Shown here in pieces: positions 24,701-36,700 of a stretch of 64,000 nt of DNA. The stretch is from contig CM055900.1 of the NCBI GenBank assembly GCA_029582155.1, positions 40,655,236-40,719,235 on the forward strand, given 5' to 3'. Every line of letters starts with the position of its first letter. Within the stretch, counting starts at the first letter, position 1. Origin of the DNA: Panopea generosa (lineage: Eukaryota > Mollusca > Bivalvia > Adapedonta > Hiatellidae). Made by a program: the position numbers and the translations under genes. Under the pieces are notes generated by a model. It was given only the letters and a program-made list of their open reading frames with translations. It was not told where the DNA came from and made no database searches.

Positions 24701-27700
24701 GCCGAGAATCCTCTTGTTGGGAGCTCCAGTTACTGGGGTGGTAGTGTATTGCAGGTATATTTTTATAATATTTTGCAACAAAATTGAATTTTATAGACAA
24801 TAATGTTATTCTGAATTGACATATATTTATATTTCGCATTTTCATACCTTATACTTTACATAATTATGTGTTTTTTTGTGTATTCATGCATGATTTATCT
24901 TTTACTTATCATAACTTTTACAACGTACTTTCATTTTAACATCTATGCATCTATACATGTGATATATATTTTTTATAACATTTTCAATGCATTTAAATTT
25001 TATATGTTTATATTTCACACCAACAACCTGATACTTTTTACATCAAGGTCCCTATATGCAATAATGTTATTCTGAATTTACATATATTTATATTTCGCAT
25101 TTTTCGTACCTTATACTTTACATATGTGATTTTTGTCTAGTCATGCGTGATTTATCTTTTACTTAACATAACTTTTACAACGTATTTTCATTTTAACATC
25201 TATGCATCTATACATGTGATATATATTTTTTATAACATTTTCAATGCATTTAAATTTTATATGTTTATATTTCACACCAACAACCTGATACTTTTTACAT
25301 CAAGGTCCCTATATGCATTGTTATTCTGAATTTACATATATTTATAGTTTGCATTTTCTTACCTAATACTTTACATATGTGATTTTTGTCTAGTCATGTG
25401 TGATTTATCTTTTACTTATCATAACTTTTACAACATACTTTCAATTTAACATCTATGCATCTATACATGTGATATATATTTTTATAACATTTTCACTGAA
25501 TTTAAGTTTTATATGTTTATATTTCACACCAACAAACCTGATACTTTTTACATCAAGGTCCCTATATGCAATAATGTTATTCTGAATTTACATATATTTA
25601 TATTTCTCATTTAAATACTTGTTACCTTTACAATTAATGTTACTACCGCAATACTGCTTTTTGTTATTTTCTTTTGTACATTTACTATATGACATTATCT
25701 TGTTTGTTTGTATTAAAAATAAAAGATGTTGATATTTACTAAATTATTGTTTTTGTTATCACTAGTTTGTATAAATTATTGATGCCTGTCCAAAACCAAT
25801 TAAAAAGAATACACACAACAATAATCTATAATATATTTACAGCCATTGGTAATTATCACACGTGCCAGATTTCATGGTCACCGCATACGAATAAATGCCG
25901 ACATGAGAAATCGAAAAACACCTACTAAATTGTCAAAAATAGAGTTTACGTATAGTAATTGGTATGAAACATTTACATTTTTAATATTTTAATACGTTTA
26001 ATAGTGTTTTCCGGTGTTTTAGGGTTGTTTTCCGGTGTTTTTGGGGTGTTTTCCGGTGTTTTAGGTGTTTTCCGGTGTTTTAGGTGTTTTCCGGTGTTTC
26101 TACATACCCATTGCACTGTAGGATATACCTGTTCTACTTCTTGTAATCGCAATCACAAATGAGAAACAAGCACATAATTACAGACTTATCATTCATTCTC
26201 CACTAACGTGAGCTATCAGGGGTGGGGTAAAAGTGAAAATGTGACCAGAGCAGACTCGTTTCACTCCATATAATGAAACCACACATCTGAAGAACTCGAA
26301 TCCATACTGGTTGATCGTAAATAATTTGTGTTTCAAAGATATGACGCTTGCAATACATCAACCTGATATTACCATGCACAGATACGTTACCTCTTAACAG
26401 AACAAGTTTCAAGCCATTAGATTTAAACTGCAAGAATGGCCTTTTTCAGTGCTGTGGTATTGTGATATGACGTACATCAGAGGTTACATTGTTCTGGTGG
26501 ATATTAAGATTTCTAGTATTTTATTGCACTATTTGAACAAATCATTCAATTTGCAGTTTCAAATTTTGTAGTTCAAGTGCATTCATGATTTAACTTTTGT
26601 ATGTATTGATTTATCCAGCGTTAGTTAATTGTGTTTAAATTTGAAACCCCAAACATGGAATATAGGATAGCAAATTATGACGGATGCATTTTCTCCATAA
26701 TAACTTAACCAAAGCAACTAATTGAATGTAATGCAAGAAGTAACGTATCTGTCCATAACTTAAGGCATTCAAAGGCATTCAATAAATATGACAAAACAGT
26801 TTATATATGTGAATAGAACGTTTAATAGCTAAAAATTGGCATGTCTTCATTATAGACAACACAAAAAGTATACTTCCATTAGTGTAATTGTACCACATAT
26901 TCCCGCTGCACAAAGTTGATAAATAAACTATGGATTTTGGGGAGGTTGGGGAGTGGGGTTTTTCAGAATTATGTGGAATATAGAAATAAATAACATACTG
27001 AAATCTTGATGCAAAGTATTATATGACTAATTAATCCTGCAGAAATATGATGCAACTGTAAAGACTAAAATGATTTGAAGATCGATCTCGATAGACAGCT
27101 TGCTTAAAACAATATCACAATAACAATAATCAGTTTCCTACAGAACACTGTTACACTGTAGAATCTAGCAGAACCAACAAATGACAGTGGTTCGGACGCC
27201 TGGCAAATTTTAGTTATGCATGAAACCCAAATACTTTGAGAAGGCCACCGAACTTGAATTTGGTCCTTAGCATTGTGCTTTGACAAGAAAGATACATGTA
27301 TATAAAAACTTCCTTGTCCTCATCGGTTTTTTTAATAAACAAGTATTTGTCAATGCACTGTGACGTAAGGTTGACTGGTGGTATGATGGGTTTTGTCTGA
27401 TGAGTTGATGTTTCAAACTTCTGTGATGATGGGCTGATCCTACGATGAGCCTTCAATATTGACCTGATAATCAGTGGATTTTGCTTGTGCATGGGAGACT
27501 TTGTGTTCCTTCCAACTGTCACAAACAGTATCTCCTTTTTCATCTCTTTTCATTGCAGCACATTTTCTTTCCCTGTAAAAGTACTCGGTTCCTTTCTTCT
27601 TTTGCCATTTCAGCTCTTAACTTAGCCATGTCCCTCCAAAAATGTTTATACATTGATTTATAGTTTTATTTTGTTTAATGTTAATTTTGTGAAAAAACGT

Positions 27701-30700
27701 GTTTACATTGTTGCTGCTGCTGTTGTTTTGTTGTTGCTACTGTTGTTGTTGATGATGATGTTTTTGTTAAAAATTCAACCAATATTTACATGTTACATAA
27801 TATTCGATAATTTACTCTTGACACGTTACCACTTACAACAGATACGTTATAATGCTTTAAATCTTCAATATGGCTTCCAAATTAAATAAACAGGTTGGTA
27901 ATTATAATTTTGTGTTTATCTGATAAAAGGTAGGATTAAAACAGGTTGATTTTCATTCAATAGTCTACATAGCTGACAACGTCCTACCGTGTTCTTATAA
28001 GCAATCTAGGCACAGATATGTTACAGTTTGAAACAGATATGTTACCTTTGCTGAAGCCAGGTACAGAGAAATACACTAATACTTCACCACATCAACATGA
28101 GCAAAGCAGCGTATAAGGGTGCACAAGGCATGTAAATGAGAATGATTAATATATGGAGTTTACAAAGCTGGATTTTAAGAGAAAAATTAAATGATATATT
28201 CAGCCTCTTGACAAAAAAGTGTATCTGTACAACTTTGAGCTTCATACTTTTCTCTTTCGTCACCACGAAGACAAATATGATGTCCCGAACACGTGGTTGC
28301 TCATATATAGCGATTTCATGAGAGAATTTATACCAAAATGTGGTGCATAATTCAAATAAATAGCTTGGTAACATATGTATGGGTAACGTATCTGTTGCAC
28401 AATAGGTATTATCATTGCAAATTTGCAAGGGTTTATAAAAGATCACTTCAGGTGTGATTTTTCAACGACTAAAAGGGACTACTGCAAGGTTAAATAGTTA
28501 AAACTGATAATATATTTAAAACCGGGAGTATAGTTAGACAAATATGGTAACGTATCTGTTCCAATTTGAATGTAATTCTTTAAGGTTCAGTTGTATGACT
28601 TCATTTTTACGAAGAGAGATCTATGAGAACTTGTCACTAAATGTTTTATTATTAGGTTTGTACCCATTACATAGTATGCCAAAGTGATTAGCATTTATTA
28701 AATATGAACATAACTACGGTCTTGGGTCCATTGAAATGTCAGTAACGTATCTGTTCAGAAACTCTGGGACATCTGTATTTCCAGTATTTGGAAAGAAGAT
28801 GGAAGAAAAAGTATTGACACTCTGTCAATAAAAACACAATAAATTCGATCAAATAGAAGTTGTACCTGTAACTATGAGACATATTTAATATACACTTCAC
28901 GCAGGGACACAGCAAATTAGTAAAATGTTCAGCAGTACAAGGTGAATTTTGAGAAACAGGTGCACGTTACACTGGCTTGGTTATTTCAGTTGGTGAAGAC
29001 CCATCATAATGTGTAAAATAACACTGAAAATACCACTCAATGTTAAAAGACTTTCTCTTGAAACTCCAGGGACTTTAAAAATGGTAATTGGCTTCTATTA
29101 GTGGAGAATTAATGATATGCACTCTTGAACTTTGGGACATGGAGTTTAACCCATCAAAGTGTCAAGTTATATATACATCACAATGTCAAAGAAAAACATC
29201 GGCACCACATATAACTTGCATAACACTAAACTAGAGTTGGCCGTCTCTGCAAAACACCTAGGTCAGTAGGTGTCACTATTGCAGAGGACTTAACATGGAA
29301 CACCCACAACAACATCACTAAACAAGCAAACCAAACATTAAGATTTTTAAGAAGATTGATTGATTGATTGAATATTTAGCGTCATTTTTATGCCATCAAG
29401 GGCTAACAGACGATCAGTTAACCTTACCACTGTTTCCTGGGATTAACCAGTACTCGAGCACATCCCATCTCCGCAAGTAACTGATAACTTTCCCACTTGA
29501 ATAAGTGGTGAGAGACGAATGATAATGGGACACAATGTCATATATCAATCATCACGGAGACTGTTTGCCGGGCGGGGGATTCAAACTCACGACCCCTGGA
29601 TTGATTGTCAGACGTGTAACCGACTGAGCTAATCGGGCCTGGCTTTTTAAGAAGAAATATAAAGATTCATTCAGAAGATTTAAAGTCCATTGCATATAAA
29701 ACTCTTGTCCACTCTCAACTGGAGTACTGTTCAAGTTTATGGTCACCTTATACTGAGACTGCCATAAATCAGGTTAGAAGCATCCAGCTACGTGCAGCAC
29801 ACTAGGCAAAACATAGATCTATTTTTAGAGCTCAAATTTCGGTATTCCCTGTAGGGCCTCAGTTCAGAACTTTCCAGTCCTGGCTACTGGTCCATCTAAA
29901 CAGCTTATAGTATGACAACAGAAGACTATACCAAAGACATAATGACAGCCGACTCTCTCTATGTTACAAAATCACAAATGACCTTGTAGCTATCCTCCTA
30001 AAAGATTACATGACACTGATGAACAGACTATCCTGACATTTACATTCTGTATTCTCCACAAGAAGGAATGCAAGCGCTAGGGTAAGAGCGCGTAAACACC
30101 TTCAACACATTTTCAATAGCTTTGTAAGGCACTCATTGAAATATATTTCATCAGTAAAACATGTATTACTCAGTTAAAGTCATCATATTTAGTATGTTTT
30201 ATTTTAGGCATTAAAATGAGAAAAGATAAGCAAAGAAAAAAAATGATTTAGAGAAAAGTAAGCTTTTGCAATTTTTTTTACATAATTCAAGCTCTAGGGG
30301 AATACAATTTTTGATAGTCAAGCGCTGGGGTGCCCCTGTACTTGAATGGCCGGTGGAGAAGCCCCAGTCATTCACTTGCTTTCAAACTAATTGATACAAC
30401 CACCGACTATTACAAATTCCCATTTTTCCCCTGAACAGATTTTCATTGGAATTTATTAGCTTCTGATATATCCCTATATCACCAACCATAGAACAGTTCA
30501 ATTATGAAATCAGCAGAATTGAACATATCTAACCGTAAATTCATAGTATGTTTTTATTTTTAAATGTAACAACCGAAACATCACTGTTTCTTTTAAGCTT
30601 TTTTTTTTTTTAATACATTTAATAACTAACAGTCTTAATCGGTACAATACATGGCTTGGTCCCCAAAAGGGGTTTAGCATTAACGGATGATAGATAGAGA

Positions 30701-33700
30701 TAAATAGCAATTGATGAGTCCAACAATGATAATCTAGTCAGCGATATTGGTTCCAGTGCCACCATTGTTCCTAGGCAAGGTGATAATCTCTACTTTTCGT
30801 TCTCCCGTCAGGTAAATTAATTACATTGGCAGAGGTAAGAGTATATAGAATTACAGAAGGTACAAATCAGCCAGGGCTAGAGTATGAATTGACCAGGTTG
30901 GGTTACCCGGACAGGATAAGAAATGTCCAGGATTGGGTATGAAATGTTCTGGGTACAAATGGCAACCAAATTTAGCATTCATAAGATTCATATTCCCATG
31001 AATAACACTTTTAGTTTCAAGTTTATAGATTTGCATAGGAAGTTGCAGAAGGAAGAGATGTCTAAAGCATGCAAGCAGAAATCATCAAAGACTCCCCATT
31101 TTTGTGTACCCAAAATTGATTGTTTCATACCTGAATTATTTTCTTCTGTTGCTTGTTGGCATTTCATCAGTGGTGGTTACTGATAACGTTTCGTCCATTT
31201 GTTACCCAATTGTTAACACTAACTGAAGAGCTTCATTTGTGATACTTATTTACTTACCAAATTACTCAATAAACTTTGTACATGCTGTTATACTTTCTAA
31301 ACTGATCAAGATAAACATAAAAGTGTGAAATAAACAACAAAACTATTTATTTATTGAGATTTTATGGAAACCTTGGTTTCTGTTTTAAAAATGAATTAGC
31401 GTTCTGTGTTTTGCTTAGGTCATAATAAATTAATTGCTAGATTATCATCCCTGCCTGCCCTAATTTTCATGCCGCCCGACCGTTTTTATTTTGATTTTTT
31501 TAAAAATAATAATAAAACATAAAATCCTCTCGCCCTCCCCATTTTAAGAAAAATTTGGTTGATAATCTAGCAATTAATTTATAATGACCTTAAAATATGA
31601 TCATGTCAACACACACATGACATTGTGATATTTAAAACAACTTCTAAATACATGATTAATTTAATTCCAATATTACTAAATAAAAAATACTTCTGGCAAC
31701 ATTCATAGTGTTGTAGATATTCATAAAAAGATAAGAAATTAATTATAATCAATAAGCATGGACTTGAGACTAATTCTTGGTGTTGACCTTAACAGAGCGA
31801 GTTTGTGTCAAAATTCTGTCTCGATGTAAAAACAAATTAAGCGCTATAAAAATACATATTTGAGTTGTCTAGATATATAATTGGTTACTCTCTACTGAAC
31901 CATGTAAAAGCTTAATGGATAATTTGATGTAAACTTTTGGTGTTTTAAACCTTTTGTCACAAACTGAAAGTTCTGCAAAGTGAAAATAATGACGTGTGTC
32001 AAAAAGCGAAGGTGCCTTTGAGGATATTTCAGATGATAATTTACATACACCAAGTATGCCAGTGTGAAGATAATTAACTTATGTTTAGGCTTGTGATTGG
32101 GGCAGCAGGTTATATACAAGGGAAGAAAGGTGGAAAATACAGGCCAAGAGGCATAGCAAAAATTTGGCAACGCACTGTGCCTTTCCAATCAGTTATCTGC
32201 TTTAGGAAAAACACAGAATTGTATTTGACGAATGGTTTTCACTTTCAGACTTAGGAAGATAATACTTTTTTTTTTTTTACACATTGTTTTTCAATGTAAG
32301 AGAGATTATCATTAATATTATACTTTGTTTTTCAGGCTACTGGAGAACGCTGTAAGAGGGATGGAACTGTTACAAAGATATCAACAGATGGGTGTGTGTC
32401 AATCACTACAGTGATTCTAAATGAAGCCATCACAGAGGCGTAAGTACATAATTATTTTAAGTGTGTCAAAGATTAGTCAGTTTTTCTAATCAAAGTGTTC
32501 ACATTGTCAGTCCGTACATGTTTATAGAGCTTTCCTCTTTTAGCTGTCAAAGGAGGCATTATTTTGTAAATTGTTTAGTTGGAACTTGACATGGCTATAT
32601 AAGGTGAGACAAATAGTGCCCTCTTGTTTTAAAATCTAGTAGTGCAATTTATTAACCTAGGTCATCTTCTGATTTCTTAAGTATTTTTTTTTCTTTATAC
32701 ATACTGGATCCTACTCTTGTAAAGCTATCAAGCTTAGGGAAGGGTCGTAACTAGCATTGTAAGAAATTGTGACTCGACTCAATTGTATATTTATAGCAAT
32801 AAAATATGTTTAACTAACTAAAACTAAAATAAAGCTATCAATTTATGTTTGTAAATTGTCTGTCCAGTCCAGATGTGTTGCATGTAAAACCATAGTATAT
32901 AAGTCGTGGTTGACACCAATTCTGTTTGTTGGTAGAGGCCTTGATATTGTGTCTATGTTTTGAATTGTAGCTAGGTGCACTCGCAGTAGTCTGATCTGTA
33001 CATTGTCTGATTGTTCACAAATAATTCTCTCCATATATGTATCTTGTATTAGTTTATACTAAAGAATATTGCTTTGATAAACAATAGATCTTATTAGGTT
33101 TTAGTATTTACCTCACAGTGATGCCCCTCATTAAAGGTCAGCACGGGAAGCGTATATTTAAACAATGAACCTTTTTTTTATTTTTTCTTCTTTTTTCCTA
33201 TATGAATATGTTTTTTGCCATCTTGATTGTTTTTATGCCCCCACCCCCACCCCCAATTTTTGAGGTGGCATATAGTAATTGCAGCGTCCGTCCAGTATTT
33301 TGTTTCCGGCCTGTATCTTTGTCATGTATAGATGGATTTTGTTGATACATGGTACAAATGATCAGCATAACATGATGACGTGTTTTGAGTAAGACCCACA
33401 CCCGTACCTCAAAGGTCAAGGTCACAATTTCAGTTTGTTTGAATACACTTGAGTCTGTGTGGGATTTCGTGTCCAGCCTGTAACTTTTTCATGCATAGAT
33501 AGATTTTAATGATACTTGCTAATGATCAACATAACATGACGACATGTCGCAAATAAGACACACACCCATACCTCAAAGGTCAAGGTCACAATTTGAGTTT
33601 GACAACACTTTGAGTATGTGTGAGAGTATGTGTCCGGCCTGCAACTTTGTCATGCATAGATGGATTTTTATAAATACTTGTTATAAATGATCAACGTAAC

Positions 33701-36700
33701 ATGACGATGTGTTGCACTTAATACCCAAACTCCCACTTCAAAGGTCAAGGTCACACTTTAACTTTGATTGACGACACTTTCAGTCATTTTTGACATTTCT
33801 TGTCTGGTCTGTCATCTATGGATAAATTTTAAGAACACTTGGCTCATTTGATCAACTTGACATAATTGAGTGTCGCATGTAAGACCCAGAACCTTTCCTC
33901 AAAGATCAAGGTCACACTTTCAATTTGTTTGATATTGTGTGCCATGTTTGTGACTATGCCTTTAACTTGGCTCAATTGATCAAGATGACATGACAACGTG
34001 TCATAAGTAAGACCTAGAACCTTACCTCAAAGGTCAAGGTCACACTTTTAATATGTATGACAACACTTTGCATCTGTTTGAGATTTCAAGTCCATCCTTT
34101 AACTTTATCATACATATATGGATTTCAAAAACACTTGGCTCAATTTATCAACGATTTATTATCGATCTGTAACTTTGTCTTACATTTAGGGATTTTAAAA
34201 AGCTTGACACAAGTGATCAGCAAGTCATGATGATGTTTCAGCAGCATTTAACTGTTGAAATACCCAGACCATTACATCAGATGTCAAGGTCAAGGTTACA
34301 CAAAGGTCAATGTCATGCTTTAATGTAAAAAAACATGGAATTGTATCTCTAGTCTCAAACATCAGTCCATTACTCTTTATATTCATGGATACATCACTAC
34401 CTATTATAACATAATTATATTGTTATTTTTCTACGACCATTTGGGGGGCATGCGACACTTTCCAATGACATTTCTTGTTTGGAAATAATTTGTTGTTGGG
34501 AAGAACCCATTTTAATGTTGGATAACTTGTGGTCCAATCCTACTACATGTATACAAAAAAGCAGTAAAGTATTTTTAAAGTAATGAAGGCCATACAAATG
34601 ACTTGCAGGCTAAATGAAGATGAAGAAGGAACACCTGCAGACTGGAGCTCAGCGCTGTTGATTCTGCGACAGTTCACGGTAGAGTTCAGAGATAGTAATA
34701 GACAGGTATGTATACTTAATAACAGTAAACACTACTGATATAATGTAAATACTGCCCTTATATGATATAAATGCTGTCATGATATGATGTAAATACTATA
34801 TACAATGATATAATGTAAATACTGTTATAATATATTTTACAATATTAATGGAAGTAACACAAAAGCACTAACCATTCAATGAATATTTGTCTTAGACCAA
34901 TTATCATATCTAATTGTTTCAATATATATTTATACTAAGTTTAAAGATGCTATTTATTTATTTCCAATATTTTTACTGAGTAACAGTGAAATAAATTTTT
35001 AGAAGACTATGCATGTAGATAATTATTGATTGGGCCTTCCTTAAAAAGAAAAGTTTGCCTGATCCTACTTTCTGACTCAAAATTGCTTTTCAAAGCATTT
35101 AAATTTTTTTCATAATTTCTGTCCATTTCTGTTTTCTGCAAAATATGACAAAACAAAAAAGTTACCTACCTACTCACTTAAAAAATACTGGGTCAGAGCA
35201 CATAAGAATAAATAACAAGTCATGAACTCTGAGTTTGAGACAATGTCATATGTATATTTACTGCTGAGACAATATATGTATGGTTTAAGTTGAGTTCCCC
35301 CACGATGAGTGTCGAGTTGTCTAAGATGCAATAACTTGATCACTTACCTCTCACCTTTGAGTTTGTGGATTAGGATGTAAACTCTGTTGGAAGTTTAAAG
35401 TGAGAAGATTTGTTAGTGACTGTGAGACAGTGGTTTTTCTCCACCAATAAAACAAGGTTCTTTATAAAATATAAACAATCAGGGCAAGGTCATTCTTCCT
35501 CCCTTTCCATATATTTTTTTGAATGCTTAAAATAAGTGAAATATTTAAAACCAACAGGTCATGGTGGGAGGACAAGTGGAATTTTCCAGTCCTAACAATG
35601 TAACCTACAGTGCTTTCAATTTTTTTTTGTTTAGAATGGGGGTTTAACGCCATTTTCAAAACATTTCAGGTTATATATGGCATATCCAGTTTTATTGGTA
35701 GAGGAAGAACTCAGAATCACTGTCCTTCTGCAAGTAACTTACAAACATTCTCACAAAACAATTAAACAATGTCAGAAATAAGAGAAATGCTACATGAATA
35801 ACTACCAATATTTTTATTGCAGAATGGGGGAGAATATATATTACTGGTTGAGAAGTTCAGTTTCTGGGATCTCCAGCAGGGCTATGAAGGAAAATATGCT
35901 GTAACACCATGGTCAGTACACAGTCTTAGTATGTTTTCCTGAGCTTGTCATTATAAACATGGATAGTTATCATAGACTTGTGACTGAGAGTGTTCAATTA
36001 TTTTTTGTCTTGATTTTTTGATGAAAAAAGAAAGAGGCGTATTAATGGTTTTATTAGCTCGCCGGGACGAAATCCAAGGAGAGCTATTGCCATGACCCCG
36101 CTGTTATCAGCGTTGCCGTCGTCTGTAGACACCCAGGTTAAACTTTTGTGTTTAAGTTTAAGATACCTATGCAACTACTTATTGGATGTGAATGAAACTT
36201 TGCATGTGTATTCGCCATCATCAATGGAACACACACAGACAAGAACCATAACTCTGGATTGCATTTTGGCACAGTTATGGCCCTTTTTGGACTTAGACAC
36301 CCAGGGGCGAGCTTTGTTGTCTTCTAACCACTCTTGTTTTTCTGTTGGCATTGGAACAACAATTCAATGTGTAGTTCACATTGCTCAGTTTCTCAGAAAC
36401 TTATACCAAGAGTCACCATATATGTTCTATAGTTGTTTAATGAGTAATTTTTACTCAAAATTATTAGATGACCTTGACCTTCACTGGTAAATATTTAACC
36501 TACACAATCTTCTCAGAAACTGTCTGACCTGCAGTTACCAATTCTGGTCTGTAGTTGTGTTATGGATGGTTGTACGCAGCATTATTTTGGGTGGCCTTTA
36601 CCTCTACAGATAAATAATAGAGAAGGCTCAAACCAACAGATGTACCTCCACCAATGAATAAACCAATAAATAAACTGCATGCCATCAATTAAACTGCATG

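Larger units (their letters stand above)
17642..26109 (+). mobile_element. MULE-like DNA transposon with SGNH hydrolase, PHD and OTU genes
   Basis: A 9-bp target duplication ATTGCACTG (17633-17641 and 26110-26118) lies exactly outside inverted termini: CGGTACATAGAAACACCGG at the left and GGGTATGTAGAAACACCGG read inward from the right. The inverted repeat resumes internally: 18006-18045 matches the reverse complement of 25843-25883 (both with GGTGACC, TGAAATCTGG, AATTACCAAT). A 9-bp duplication and long termini are typical of Mutator-like elements. Contents on the plus strand: SGNH hydrolase (18798-19593), PHD exon (20145-20350), OTU region and a transposase remnant ending after GVDKTFNL (to 24399). 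Frameshifts, a stop codon and the truncated transposase show this copy cannot move by itself. It lies in intron 1 of acd. Confidence 0.85.
17459..32335 (+). other. acd intron 1 (14.9 kb)
   Basis: Splits the OB-fold coding sequence between exons 1 and 2. It houses the MULE-like element (17642-26109), a LINE with a nested SINE (29100-30080) and a MITE (31417-31590). 26119-29100 contains a (TTG)n-like run near 27708-27762 and otherwise nothing I can name; 30090-31416 and 31591-32335 are likewise blank. Confidence 0.7.

Noticed and set aside
24866-25585. Three similar 60-69-aa open frames in a row
   Set aside because: They are the same 256-bp AT-rich tandem repeat read three times, not a gene family.
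28136-28321. SWILREKL in a plus frame, considered as the TPP1 PWI motif
   Set aside because: No suitable donor and no further similarity. LKPWIKNYIL at 17339-17458 has both.
30923-31183. 86-aa open frame considered as a missing acd exon
   Set aside because: No OB-fold similarity and no acceptor/donor in the required phase. The exon at 17339 fits far better.
36092-36490. 132-aa open frame, plus strand
   Set aside because: It lies mostly inside a TIR repeat (36056-36313) that recurs inverted at 12868-13080, and the translation has no domain.
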